Shown: positions 34,434 through 42,678 of the stretch, in pieces | How positions within the stretch are numbered: the first letter of the stretch is position 1 | Layout: every line of letters begins with the position of its first letter | Assembly: GCA_964462785.1 (NCBI GenBank) | Contig: CAYWZA010000007.1 | Span: forward strand, 1 to 52,228 | Reading direction: 5' to 3' | Origin: JACQKA01 sp964462785 | GTDB taxonomy: Bacteria > Patescibacteriota > Minisyncoccia > Phycocordibacterales > UBA2100 | DNA length: 52,228 bases | Notes under the pieces: model-generated | Database searches by the model: none | Seen by the model: only the letters and a program-made list of their open reading frames with translations | Told to the model about the DNA's origin: nothing | Position numbers and translations under genes: made by a program

Positions 34434-35272
34434 GCAAATAAAGTATCGGGCGAAGACGGTTTCGCCTTCTTTTTTGTTGCCGTGGGCTCAGCTTTTGGAT
34501 TGCCGGACTTTACAAATTGATCGCGGAGCACCTTGCCAGCCGCTTCGCGGTATTTGCAATAATCACAGTCCTCTCCCGGTTCGGGAATTTGCCCGCTATC
34601 CAGGCACTTTTTTAACTCCAGTAGAGTCTCTTCAATCCAATCCCCTCCCTTTCCTGTGTATGGAATAAGTGTGACATCAAACTCCAGAATCCCGTCAAAC
34701 GCTTTTTTGTCGCGTGTCGCGTTGGCGTACACAAAATATCCGGTATCGGAAACTGCAAAACCATTCTGGCGCAACAGCCATTGATAGATTTCCATCTGGC
34801 GTTTGTAGCCATCGTGCCACTCCTGGTCCAACGCCTCAATTTTCGAATCCTTGCTGGTCGCTTTGTAATCCACCACGATCAGCTCACCGTCCGGATTGAC
34901 CCAGACATCGTCCACCGCTCCGGAAACAGTGAGTCCGGTCGGCTCATGCTCAGTGGAAATACCCTTGAAATTTTCACGCCAAATATCCATCTTTGGATGT
35001 TCAAACGGAACGGCGTCCACGCCGTACTGCTTCATAATTGGGTGCTGAGTTTTGCCTGCGCGATGAATATCAAATTCTTTTTTCAGCAGAGCGTCCACTG
35101 CGCTGTTCAGATTGAATGGATAGCCCGGCGGGCGCGCCACACCCAGCTTGTTGTCGACATAAAAACAGCGCGGACATTCGCAAAAGAGGTCTATCTTTGA
35201 TCGCGAAAGGCGAAAGCGCGAGCCGCCGTAGTTCCAATCCGGATTGCGGTTTGGCTTGTAGTAATCCGACAT
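34430..35272 (-). CDS. PD-(D/E)XK nuclease with probable Fe-S cluster (Cas4/RecB-like)
   Basis: Protein of 280 aa. The nuclease core reads VSGAVDDVWVNPDGELIVVDYKATSK (D...DYK, motif II/III). Cysteines near the N-terminus (LFCECPRCFY) and C-terminus (EDCDYCKYRE) fit a four-Cys iron-sulfur cluster like those of Cas4 and AddB. A helix with QMEIYQWLL follows, typical of motif IV. It is a candidate DNA repair exonuclease. No CRISPR array or cas1 is nearby. It is coupled by ATGA overlap to the alkyltransferase gene, which supports a repair role. Confidence 0.8.
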   Translation of the reverse strand: MSDYYKPNRNPDWNYGGSRFRLSRSKIDLFCECPRCFYVDNKLGVARPPGYPFNLNSAVDALLKKEFDIHRAGKTQHPIMKQYGVDAVPFEHPKMDIWRENFKGISTEHEPTGLTVSGAVDDVWVNPDGELIVVDYKATSKDSKIEALDQEWHDGYKRQMEIYQWLLRQNGFAVSDTGYFVYANATRDKKAFDGILEFDVTLIPYTGKGGDWIEETLLELKKCLDSGQIPEPGEDCDYCKYREAAGKVLRDQFVKSGNPKAEPTATKKKAKPSSPDTLFA

Positions 35273-35292
35273 TCAGGCAGTATACCCTTTCA

Positions 35293-35823
35293 TCAACCCA
35301 TTCGCATCTCTGCCTTTGCGCATTCGGCGCAGTCGCACAGATCGGCATGGCGCACACGCGCGGTGCCGCCCTGCATACGCTCGAAAAAGTTGCGGAGCCA
35401 GTCTTCGATAATCCACATGAAAGTGAAGATAAAAAGTGTGAGGCTGCTTGCGAATATCGAGAGAGAAAAGAATCCGAATCCGACGGCCATGCCGATACCG
35501 GCCGCAACCCAAATACCGGCGGCGGTCGTGAGACCGCGGAGCGATTTGTCCTGCAGATATATGAGCCCGCCGCCGAGAAATCCAATGCCCATGATTGTTG
35601 CCGCCGCGACTCGCATCGGATCAAAATTGACTGCACCTAGAAATGCGGCATTCACCTCCTGCCCCAGAATAACGAAAAGGCATGCACCGAGAGAGACGAG
35701 CGCGAATGTCCTGCTTCCCGCGCTTTTGCCAGCAGCGACGCGCTCGGTGCCCACCAGCATGCCGAGCAGTGCCGCAAGAAATAATTTTCCAAAAAGATAC
35801 AGCTGAGGTTCAAAGCCAACCAT
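35293..35823 (-). CDS. MgtC/SapB family membrane protein
   Basis: Protein of 176 aa with four to five membrane helices. LFLAALLGMLVGTERVAAGKSAGSRTFALVSLGACLFV and RVAAATIMGIGFLGGGLIY are the MgtC core. The tail is Cys-rich (ADLCDCAECAKAE). MgtC-type proteins affect Mg2+ adaptation and membrane ATP synthase in pathogens; the role of the short form is unknown. A TACACT box lies 6 bases before the ATG. Confidence 0.88.
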   Translation of the reverse strand: MVGFEPQLYLFGKLFLAALLGMLVGTERVAAGKSAGSRTFALVSLGACLFVILGQEVNAAFLGAVNFDPMRVAAATIMGIGFLGGGLIYLQDKSLRGLTTAAGIWVAAGIGMAVGFGFFSLSIFASSLTLFIFTFMWIIEDWLRNFFERMQGGTARVRHADLCDCAECAKAEMRMG

Positions 35824-35840
35824 GGAACTAGTGTAGCACG

Positions 35841-36350
35841 CTATTGCCCTGCCGCACCGCCGTATGTGCGAAACGTTTTCATAACAGGGTTGCCCTCAGT
35901 ATCAATGATGGGAAGATCGCCACGAATTTCAAATTCTTTGTTGCCGTTGTCAGAGTAGAGAATGACTGCATATGAGCCGCCCGGCTCGGTGCCGCGCAGC
36001 AATTCCACCACCGCGTCAGTGTGTATGCCAGAATCCACGCGCGCAGCGCCGAGGGCGTTGAGTACATGCCCGCCCTGCGTCTCGTGCACAACGATCCATC
36101 CCGGAACTGCAAATTCTGCAGAAACTACACGCACAGTGCTGCCGCTTTCTTGATCACCTACCATCAGCGCAGCTTTCATCCCTGCGACGTGATCCGCGGC
36201 GCTCTCGTCAATTTCAGTGTTGGCGCGCGGCGCACTCGTCCCTATATAGCGAATGTCGCGCTCAGTGGCGACACCAAGAACGAAGAGGAGAAACACCCCT
36301 GCAGCGAAACCGGCGAAAAATGTCGGCGAGCTGTACGGCTGTGATGCCAT
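35841..36350 (-). CDS. Membrane-anchored protein with a DUF7282-like domain
   Basis: Protein of 169 aa. One helix near the N-terminus (about 10-28) and then an extracytoplasmic beta-rich region. The blocks AVPGWIVVHETQGG, VDSGIHTDAVVELLRG, YAVILYSDNG and FEIRGDLPIIDTEGNPV resemble the DUF7282 pattern common in archaeal and bacterial surface proteins. Function unknown. It is followed by the ATP-cone nuclease gene after 7 bases. Confidence 0.6.
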   Translation of the reverse strand: MASQPYSSPTFFAGFAAGVFLLFVLGVATERDIRYIGTSAPRANTEIDESAADHVAGMKAALMVGDQESGSTVRVVSAEFAVPGWIVVHETQGGHVLNALGAARVDSGIHTDAVVELLRGTEPGGSYAVILYSDNGNKEFEIRGDLPIIDTEGNPVMKTFRTYGGAAGQ

Positions 36351-36357
36351 GATTCAA

Positions 36358-37233
36358 TTATCGAGCAGCCACTGCCGCTGTCAACGGATGTGTCGTGGTG
36401 TGCGGGGGTGGGAGCACGCAGAGGCGTTTAGCCTCGTTCGATATTGTGCTTATTTTTGAGGGTGAAATACCGAATTCGCCCAGCATGTTTGGATTGTCCC
36501 GAATGGAACGACACAACACAATATTGCGCTCCATCAAGCGCTGCTTCTCGCCAGAAGAAAGCGTTGTCAGGCACGTAAGCGGATGCACGCCCATTTCTTC
36601 TATCATATCTACGATGCCGCGCTTGCGTGGATAGTCCCATCCGAGCATGGTGAGCCCCGAGCAGCGACCATAACGGATCGCAGTGCGTGTGAAGCGCGTA
36701 TTGGTGACGAGCCAGCCTTCGGTAACGCGATCGCGCTCATGCGGCGCGTGCTTCAAATCTTCGAAGCGCGCATGCACGTAGAGCGCATCCTTCACATCAG
36801 TTGCAATGCCAGCGGTGTTGTGGAATTTCACCTCGATGCCTGCGCGCACATGCCCCCTCTCCGCGAGCACGTCGACTTCATGCGGTGCGCAGCGCCCGTT
36901 CATCGCGAGTTCGACATGTGTGCGCCAGCCGTGCGCGCGTAATATCTCTGCGACGAAGCTTTCAAAGGGATACCCCGACGGACCAAGATCAAACACGGCG
37001 CGCTTGATCGAATAGCGCGCGGCAACCGGCACATCCTCAAGTGCCTGGAGTGCTTGATGCGCATATTGATAGATATCTTCGGTGGTCATGCCCTCACGCA
37101 GCTCACGCTCGATCTGTGCGATGACGCGCTCACGAGCCTCGGTGCTTGCGCCAGCATGTATGAGCGATGCCGCCAGCTTCTCGCGGCTAAACATTTCTCG
37201 CTCGCCATCAGCCTTGGTGATAAGAGTATCCAT
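36358..37233 (-). CDS. ATP-cone protein fused to a restriction-endonuclease-like domain
   Basis: Protein of 291 aa. Residues 1-90 form an ATP-cone (ITKADGEREMFSREKLAASLIHAGA), the nucleotide-sensing module of ribonucleotide reductases and NrdR. Residues about 95-200 are a PD-(D/E)XK fold of the Mrr type: FVAEILRAHGW, HEVDVLAERGHVRAGIEVKFHN. The C-terminal ~80 residues contain helices with a GVHPLTCLTTLSSGEKQRLME segment. The combination suggests a nuclease gated by nucleotide. The start at 37233 lies 2 bases after the stop of the preceding small gene. Function in the cell is not known. Confidence 0.75.
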   Translation of the reverse strand: MDTLITKADGEREMFSREKLAASLIHAGASTEARERVIAQIERELREGMTTEDIYQYAHQALQALEDVPVAARYSIKRAVFDLGPSGYPFESFVAEILRAHGWRTHVELAMNGRCAPHEVDVLAERGHVRAGIEVKFHNTAGIATDVKDALYVHARFEDLKHAPHERDRVTEGWLVTNTRFTRTAIRYGRCSGLTMLGWDYPRKRGIVDMIEEMGVHPLTCLTTLSSGEKQRLMERNIVLCRSIRDNPNMLGEFGISPSKISTISNEAKRLCVLPPPHTTTHPLTAAVAAR

Positions 37234-37235
37234 AG

Positions 37236-37625
37236 CTATTGTGAGCGGACGATAGTGAGTGGAACCCATTCGCCGTTGAGCATGCCACGAAACGCGATGC
37301 GGTCATTCGCAAACACTTTCGTGGAAAGATACCGTGCCGTCGGCTCCTTTACGCACTCCACACTAAACGGGCGCTCCCATGTTTCGAAAATAATTGCAGT
37401 GGTGCTGTCATCGATATCATGGGTGCGGACAGAGGCATCATGGCAGGTGGATTCAGTCATGATGATGCCAGAGAGCTCGTGCAGCTCATTTTTATATGCA
37501 TCGCTCAGCGTGATTGCGTAGACATGCTGCTCAGCAGCAGCAAAAATCGCACTGCCAAAAAATAAATGTGCAGCCACACCTACGAGTGACGCAAACACTG
37601 CGAACATAACGAGCCGCTCTGCCAT
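37236..37625 (-). CDS. Hypothetical membrane-anchored protein
   Basis: Protein of 129 aa with an N-terminal hydrophobic helix (about 5-32) and an exported domain that has two Cys residues (TCHDAS, SVECVKE) able to form a disulfide. No family recognised. A TATCAT box lies 6 bases before the ATG. It is followed after 2 bases by the ATP-cone nuclease gene, so the two are probably one transcript. Confidence 0.6.
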   Translation of the reverse strand: MAERLVMFAVFASLVGVAAHLFFGSAIFAAAEQHVYAITLSDAYKNELHELSGIIMTESTCHDASVRTHDIDDSTTAIIFETWERPFSVECVKEPTARYLSTKVFANDRIAFRGMLNGEWVPLTIVRSQ

Positions 37626-37689
37626 ATGGCTATGATACGCGAAAAGACCGTCTCAACGGGAACGTTGTACACATCCCTCACCCATCTCG

Positions 37690-38739
37690 CTATCCGATTA
37701 TGCCGCCGCCAAGGCAGCGGCTGCCCTCGTAGAGAACGGCAGATTGACCGGCGGTGAGGATCTGCGCCTCGCTCAGGACGATGCGTGTGGACTCACCATC
37801 TCCGCGTTCAATGCGTCCCTGCTGCGGCTGCTGATGGTAACGAGCCTCGATGGCGTATGGTTTGTGGAATGTTGGCGCTTCTCCAATCCAGCTCACATCA
37901 TGCAATTGCGCACTGCTGCGGAATGCATCCTCGATACTCTCAGAAACCGTAATAGTGTTCTCTTTTCCGTCTATTGCGATCACGTAGTGCGGCGTTTGCG
38001 CAGATGTTTTCTCTCCATGCACCGTAAACCCATGCCGCTGTCCGATGGTATAGCGCGCGGCACCTGCATGTGATCCGATCACTTTTCCAGCGCGATTCAG
38101 CACGTCTCCATCACGCATCGGAATGAAGCGAGCAAGAAAATCGCCGATTGATACTTCGCCCACAAAGCACAACCCCTGACTATCTGGTCGCGCCGCATTG
38201 GGTAAACCAATTTCGCCCGCAATGCGACGTATCTCCTTTTTTGGGTATTCACCGATTGGAAAAAATGCACGAGCTAGTTCGCGCTGTGTGAGTCGATGTA
38301 AAAAATATGATTGATCCTTACCGGCATCAATTCCTCGATGCAGTTCATATGTGCCTCCCTTTTCTACCCTGCGCGCATAGTGCCCTGTTGCAATCGCATC
38401 AGCACCTTCGGCAAGCGCCCACTCGAGAAAGGCGCCGAATTTAATGTGCTGATTGCAGAGTACGTCCGGGTTGGGAGTAATGCCGCTTTCATACGAAGTG
38501 ATCATGTCGCGCACGACCTCCTCTTTATACGTATCTGAGCAGTCAATCTCCCGAAATGGGATCCCGAGCGCCGCAGCCACCCGCTTTGCCGAAAGCCGAT
38601 CCTCCTCCCACGCGCACTCTAAAAACTCCGGCTGCCAGATTTTAATGAATACTCCGGTGACGCTATGCCCCTGCGCACGCAAAAGATGCGCTGCAACAGC
38701 GCTATCCACTCCGCCTGATAAACCAATAAATACCTTCAT
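37690..38739 (-). CDS. mnmA: tRNA-specific 2-thiouridylase
   Basis: Protein of 349 aa. PP-loop SGGVDSAVAAHLL at the N-terminus, the catalytic cysteine in NPDVLCNQHIKFG and the persulfide cysteine in GLCFVGEV. It thiolates U34 of tRNA-Lys, -Glu and -Gln. The standard C-terminal beta-barrel (LSEAQILTAGQSAVLYEG..CLGGG) is complete. A TACATT box lies 7 bases before the ATG. A 44-bp palindrome lies upstream, between it and mltG. Confidence 0.95.
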   Translation of the reverse strand: MKVFIGLSGGVDSAVAAHLLRAQGHSVTGVFIKIWQPEFLECAWEEDRLSAKRVAAALGIPFREIDCSDTYKEEVVRDMITSYESGITPNPDVLCNQHIKFGAFLEWALAEGADAIATGHYARRVEKGGTYELHRGIDAGKDQSYFLHRLTQRELARAFFPIGEYPKKEIRRIAGEIGLPNAARPDSQGLCFVGEVSIGDFLARFIPMRDGDVLNRAGKVIGSHAGAARYTIGQRHGFTVHGEKTSAQTPHYVIAIDGKENTITVSESIEDAFRSSAQLHDVSWIGEAPTFHKPYAIEARYHQQPQQGRIERGDGESTRIVLSEAQILTAGQSAVLYEGSRCLGGGIIG

Positions 38740-38790
38740 GAGTCAAAATGTATCCGAATCGGAAGTGAATGTCGACCGCACCGCACGGAC

Positions 38791-38834
38791 ACTGTTCGAG
38801 TAATTGATGCATATGCATCAATTACTCGAACAGT
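38791..38834. repeat. 44-bp perfect palindrome of the TCGAGTAA family
   Basis: Perfect symmetry centred between 38812 and 38813. Its inner 34 bp are TCGAGTAA, an 18-bp palindromic centre TTGATGCATATGCATCAA, then TTACTCGA. It has the same length and end octamers as the palindromes around the PaaX-like gene but a different centre. No gene is next to it that resembles PaaX, and no T run follows on the minus strand, so it is not an obvious terminator for mltG. Confidence 0.95.
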
Positions 38835-38888
38835 TTCTTTTTCAAAATCAAGATAAGGGTCGGGTCTTGATGTGGCACTAATACCTGT

Positions 38889-39938
38889 TCAGGAGCCTAA
38901 GTAATACCGCTTCTTACGGAGGTGCTCTTCGTATGTCGCGCTGTAGTGAGTGGTACCAGTGTGATCGGCGAGGTAGAAGAGATACCCCTGCTCGATGGGG
39001 TGTATAGCGGCGCGAATAGAGCTGACGCTTGGATTTGCAATAGGACCAGGCGGCAGCCCTTTATTCCTGTACGTATTGTAAGGAGAGTCTTCTTCAAGAT
39101 CTTTGAGTGTCAGCTCGTTTGAGCCCTTTCCTATCGTATAGACGAATGTTGCATCCACCTGAAGCGGCATGTTTATTTCCAAGCGTTTCCATATGATGCC
39201 GGCAATTTTCTGCTTGTCGAGGTAATCGCTTTCCTCACGCTCCAAAAGCGAAGCGACAATAATGATATCGCTGAGCGGTCTTCCAAACGCATCAATGTCT
39301 GTCTGTATCGGCGCGATTTTTGCTTCAAAAGTCTCCCGCAGTGTGCGAATCACCACGTCTTCTTTTGCGGTTGGCAAGAAAAAGTACGTATCGGGATACA
39401 AATACCCTTCATGCGGCAGCGCATCGCGCACGAACGCTTCTTTATCGAGGCGCGGCAACTTTTTTCCCAGTGTTTCCGCCATCTCGCGTGCGGTAGCTCC
39501 TGCGGGAATATATATGCGCACCGGCTCAAGACCAAAATCGCCAGTCATGAGAGCCTGCGCTACACGCAGCACATTTTTGGAGTGATTGAATTGGTAATCA
39601 CCCGCGTGGATATTGCGATCGCCGCCCATGAGCTTGAGTGCGAGCTTGAATACGCTTGCCGAGCGGATGACGCGCTGATCTTCGAATTGCTGAGCAACAC
39701 TCGCGGCACTCGCATCGCGCTCGACAGAGATAATATCTCCAGCTGGAAAATTAGCGGGTGGGCGCAGCGCCATCGCATAAAAGACGGCGAACGGCGCCGC
39801 CACAATGAGAGCGACGAGTGCCGTGCGGCGATTGGCGTGCTTCTGCCAGCGCAGCGAAAGGTGCTGCTGTGTCTCCTGCACTGTCTCCCACGCCTTCTCT
39901 ATTTCAGGGCCGACGCCCTCTGGTATTACTTCTCCCAT
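38889..39938 (-). CDS. mltG: Endolytic murein transglycosylase MltG
   Basis: Protein of 349 aa. Cytoplasmic N-terminus, one helix at about 45-62, a LysM-like segment, and the YceG domain. The catalytic Glu is in ASLLEREESDYLDKQKIAGI, and LQVDATFVYTIGKG, YNTYRNKGLPPGPIANPS and YLFYLADHTGTTHYSATYEEH are diagnostic. It cuts nascent glycan strands and acts with the SEDS/PBP machinery, so it belongs functionally with ftsW and mraY found elsewhere in this window. It starts 3 bases after the neighbouring membrane protein gene ends. Confidence 0.93.
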   Translation of the reverse strand: MGEVIPEGVGPEIEKAWETVQETQQHLSLRWQKHANRRTALVALIVAAPFAVFYAMALRPPANFPAGDIISVERDASAASVAQQFEDQRVIRSASVFKLALKLMGGDRNIHAGDYQFNHSKNVLRVAQALMTGDFGLEPVRIYIPAGATAREMAETLGKKLPRLDKEAFVRDALPHEGYLYPDTYFFLPTAKEDVVIRTLRETFEAKIAPIQTDIDAFGRPLSDIIIVASLLEREESDYLDKQKIAGIIWKRLEINMPLQVDATFVYTIGKGSNELTLKDLEEDSPYNTYRNKGLPPGPIANPSVSSIRAAIHPIEQGYLFYLADHTGTTHYSATYEEHLRKKRYYLGS

Positions 39939-39941
39939 ATA

Positions 39942-41258
39942 TTATGCAGTAGGCAGATTAGGCGGTGCCTCAAACTTGCGTGCCGGAATTCTATCCAACC
40001 CCGGTGCCATAATTCCGCGACTGGGGAAATGATAGATGGTTGCAAGCTCTTCGGAGGTCATAACAAAATACGGCGTGTCGTGTGGCGGATGAAACCAAGA
40101 GCGACGACGATACGCATCCAATATATGATGCGACATTTTTTCCTTGCGCGTACCGAATGGATCCTGCCACGGATAGCTGAACGACGTGTGCCAGCCCGTG
40201 GGAGCGATGCCATTGAAATGCGATGCGCTGAATTGACGGAAGACGCCCGTCATACCGCCAATCGCGACGGGGCGGAACTTCTCACGCTCAGCGACATACA
40301 CCGCACGTATACCCGTGTCGAATCCTGACTTGTCGATGCTGCGCTCGATTGCTTTGATCTGCTCCTCTTGCATTGAGCTGAGCGATACAGGACCGGCGAT
40401 TTCATGCCCCTCTTTGTCGATGCGCATCGTCGTTGCTTTCTTCCTAATTGCCGCAATTTCATCCGCCGCCTCCCCTTTCCAGCGATTCTCTTTTGCAAAC
40501 CAGTGCCCCTCTTTGACGCGCGTGTCTTTGTTGGTGCGTATCATAATTTGAAACCATGCCTGCTCCCCCTCTTTGAGTGAGCTTAAAAATTCAAAAATGT
40601 GTGCGATCGGGTCAATTTTATACTCTTCTTTTGGATCCCGATCCAGCTGGTAGTCAATATACGTCTTTATTGGATATGGATCTTTGGCGGTTAGCTTGAA
40701 GTCACAACCCCATGCCGTATACTTGCCCGTTTCATATCGGACGCGGGCTGCGTAATCTTCGGCTTCATATATTTCAACATTCGGATACTGCGCATAAATT
40801 TGCGACTCAACGATCTCGCGCAGCTTGCGCCGTGTCCAGATATAAAAATGAATGCGACCGCCATCCGACATGAGCTCAAATGAGAACCAGGGGCGCACAC
40901 TGCCGGTGATCCAGCGGTCTATGAAGGTGCCTTCGCCTGAGCCAATGTATAAACCTGTAAATACGAGCTCCATTGCGCGCGGCGATTTTTCTATATCGCG
41001 TGGAATCTTGATCTCCAAAAGCATTGTTTCCTGCGCAGCGATAAAATCCGCACGGCGGTACTTGATCCAGATGTCCCAAAAGATGATCCCGAGGAGTATC
41101 GGGAGCCACAGCGGCGCAAATACGACAAACCAGCCGACGATGGGCGCAATAGCGTTCGGGAATGCGAGCGCGAGCCCAAAAGCTGTACCAAAAGCTAGTG
41201 CGAAAACCACCCCCGTGCTCGAAATGCCAAACCCCTCGAGTGATTCGAGTACCGACAT
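39942..41258 (-). CDS. Large conserved membrane protein, possibly secretion/conjugation linked
   Basis: Protein of 438 aa. Two to three helices in the first 80 residues (GVVFALAFGTAFGLALAF, WFVVFAPLWLPILLGIIFW), then a large soluble domain that repeats phrases on nucleotide-free contacts, such as FELMSDGGRIHFYIWTRRKLREIVESQIYAQYPNVEIYEAEDY. Similar proteins occur in CPR genomes, sometimes near VirB4/TraG-like ATPases, but no such gene is present here; this association is from memory and uncertain. The ATG at 41258 follows a TATGAT box by 6 bases. Its product has no assigned function. Confidence 0.5.
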   Translation of the reverse strand: MSVLESLEGFGISSTGVVFALAFGTAFGLALAFPNAIAPIVGWFVVFAPLWLPILLGIIFWDIWIKYRRADFIAAQETMLLEIKIPRDIEKSPRAMELVFTGLYIGSGEGTFIDRWITGSVRPWFSFELMSDGGRIHFYIWTRRKLREIVESQIYAQYPNVEIYEAEDYAARVRYETGKYTAWGCDFKLTAKDPYPIKTYIDYQLDRDPKEEYKIDPIAHIFEFLSSLKEGEQAWFQIMIRTNKDTRVKEGHWFAKENRWKGEAADEIAAIRKKATTMRIDKEGHEIAGPVSLSSMQEEQIKAIERSIDKSGFDTGIRAVYVAEREKFRPVAIGGMTGVFRQFSASHFNGIAPTGWHTSFSYPWQDPFGTRKEKMSHHILDAYRRRSWFHPPHDTPYFVMTSEELATIYHFPSRGIMAPGLDRIPARKFEAPPNLPTA

Positions 41259-41277
41259 GCAGGTATCATACCACGCA

Positions 41278-41418
41278 CTCCGCGAACAGCTTATTCTGCG
41301 GGGTACGAGTTCCGCCCCAGCGGGGCGGGCTCTCAAGTCTCGGCGCGCGGCCGCTTCTTACAGAGCGGACCGTGCCCGCGCGCCTGCGAAGCCCCCGCAG
41401 AACAAGCTGCCCACGGAG
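41278..41418. mobile_element. MITE-like inverted-repeat element near a stop codon
   Basis: Arms of 26 bp (41278-41303, starting CTCCGCGAACAGCTTATTC; 41393-41418 inverse with a few mismatches). The interior folds further: GAGttCCGCCCC/GGGGCGGGCTC and GCGCGCGGCCGCT against AGAGCGGac..CGCGCGCC. The right end is 6 bp from the TAG stop of the next gene. Non-coding. Sequence differs from the other inverted-repeat elements, but position and shape agree. Confidence 0.65.
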
Positions 41419-41424
41419 CATTTT

Positions 41425-42444
41425 CTACTTCATCGTGTACTTGCCGTCGCTGGTGCGGCGGAAGGTGCCGTCTTGGAGATTGACGATGATGGTTGCGTCT
41501 TTGACATAGCGTTCGCGCTTTACGCGCTCGATGATTTCTTCGCGGGTGAGCGGACGCGCTTCGCGCTCAAGTACTGAGCGGATGACATCCTTTACGACTC
41601 CCGGGTTGTAGCCCCACTCCTTGAGTGCATAGAGTCCACGACCGACGAGTACGAAACGCCCATCCTTGATGAGTTCGTTGTGGCATGTTGCCGGATGTGC
41701 TGGGCGCTTGAAAAGTTTCTCGATTGCTTTTGCAACCTCGGTGAAGTGCATCGGTGAGCCGTGGCGCTTGAGTGTGAGATAGGCAAGATCGCGCATGCTC
41801 TTTACACGCACGTGCGGAGAATCGGCATGACCCCATTCACCAAGCGGATTGCGGGCGAGTTTCTTTGAAATGGAGAGCCAGCGCGAGAGCACTTCTTTCG
41901 GCTGTTTTTTTACACCAGCAGTGGCGAGGCAGGTATTGAATTTATTGAGAAAATCTTCCTCGGGGATGAGGTGATCCGGGTCTACGGCGTCGTGCAGCGC
42001 GCGCAGCGCTGTCTGCACCTTGTCCATCGTCTCACCGTCCACGTGCCAGCGGCGCTCAAAATGCTCGTCCTCCTTCTGGTATTTAAACGGTTCACCAACG
42101 ACAAGCAGGAAATATGCATGATTGCGATCCGTGCTTGAAACAGGCAGCTCGTCGAGCAGTGTATGCTCCGCAACGATACCACCCAATCCCTTCACTGCTT
42201 CTTCGAGCACATCGATATCCTTACGATGCGCCTTATATGCCGCAGATGAGCGCAACAGCGCAAGACCGTGCGACTCGATTTGACGCACGCGTTCCCGGGT
42301 GATGTTGTATTCTTTGCCGATTGCCTCAAGTGTTCGGCGTTCACCTGATTTGCCGAGACCATATCGCCCCGCGAGGATGTTGCGCACCCGCTCGGGGAGC
42401 GCTGCAAGGAGCTCTTTGGTAATCACCTTCGGTGAGAAAGTCAT
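41425..42444 (-). CDS. Sigma-70 region 4 protein fused to a HARE-HTH domain
   Basis: Protein of 339 aa. The N-terminal ~80 residues are a sigma region 4 with the helix-turn-helix RRTLEAIGKEYNITRERVRQIE. A long helical middle follows, and the C-terminal part (about 245-320) is HARE-HTH: HFTEVAKAIEKLFKRPAHPATCHNELIKDGRFVLVGRGLYAL. HARE-HTH also occurs in the RNA polymerase delta subunit. There is no sigma region 2, so it is unlikely to be a full sigma factor. A transcription-associated regulator is the best reading. A TACAAT box lies 9 bases before the ATG at 42444. Confidence 0.75.
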   Translation of the reverse strand: MTFSPKVITKELLAALPERVRNILAGRYGLGKSGERRTLEAIGKEYNITRERVRQIESHGLALLRSSAAYKAHRKDIDVLEEAVKGLGGIVAEHTLLDELPVSSTDRNHAYFLLVVGEPFKYQKEDEHFERRWHVDGETMDKVQTALRALHDAVDPDHLIPEEDFLNKFNTCLATAGVKKQPKEVLSRWLSISKKLARNPLGEWGHADSPHVRVKSMRDLAYLTLKRHGSPMHFTEVAKAIEKLFKRPAHPATCHNELIKDGRFVLVGRGLYALKEWGYNPGVVKDVIRSVLEREARPLTREEIIERVKRERYVKDATIIVNLQDGTFRRTSDGKYTMK

Positions 42445-42678
42445 ATAATATTTATTGTATAATTTATATAGGCAGAAGAGCTTTGCTGCACTTCTCGCTC
42501 TATTGTCTAATCTGTAGCAGATGGAGGGAAACTTGTCAAATGCCAGAAATGCCTGAAGAAATCGTGAAGGGCTCTCTGCCGCCGGGCGGACGAAAAAGAA
42601 CCTGTCCACACCTAACCCCCATATACACAGTTTGGATGCATGCCAGCCGCGCGACTTCGCGCGGTACTATACGTGCAT
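42445..42678. other. Divergent intergenic region between the sigma-4/HARE gene and dnaB
   Basis: 234 bp without a gene. Near dnaB it holds a perfect hairpin CCGCGCGA-CT-TCGCGCGG (42648-42665) and a TACTAT box 8 bases before the dnaB ATG. Two weak DnaA-box-like sequences (CTGTCCACA, ATATACACA) are seen within 25 bp of each other, each with mismatches to the consensus. Confidence 0.4.

Noticed and set aside
34430..35272. Cas4 of an adaptation module
   Set aside because: The motifs allow Cas4, but no cas gene or array is near and it is coupled to a DNA repair gene.
38791..38834. Simple transcription terminator for mltG
   Set aside because: No T run follows on the minus strand, symmetry is exact over 44 bp without a loop, and the ends match the PaaX-flanking palindromes.
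42590..42660. Replication origin upstream of dnaB
   Set aside because: Two DnaA-box-like sequences have one or two mismatches each, and no AT-rich unwinding tract, dnaA or dnaN lies nearby. Strand switch alone is weak evidence.
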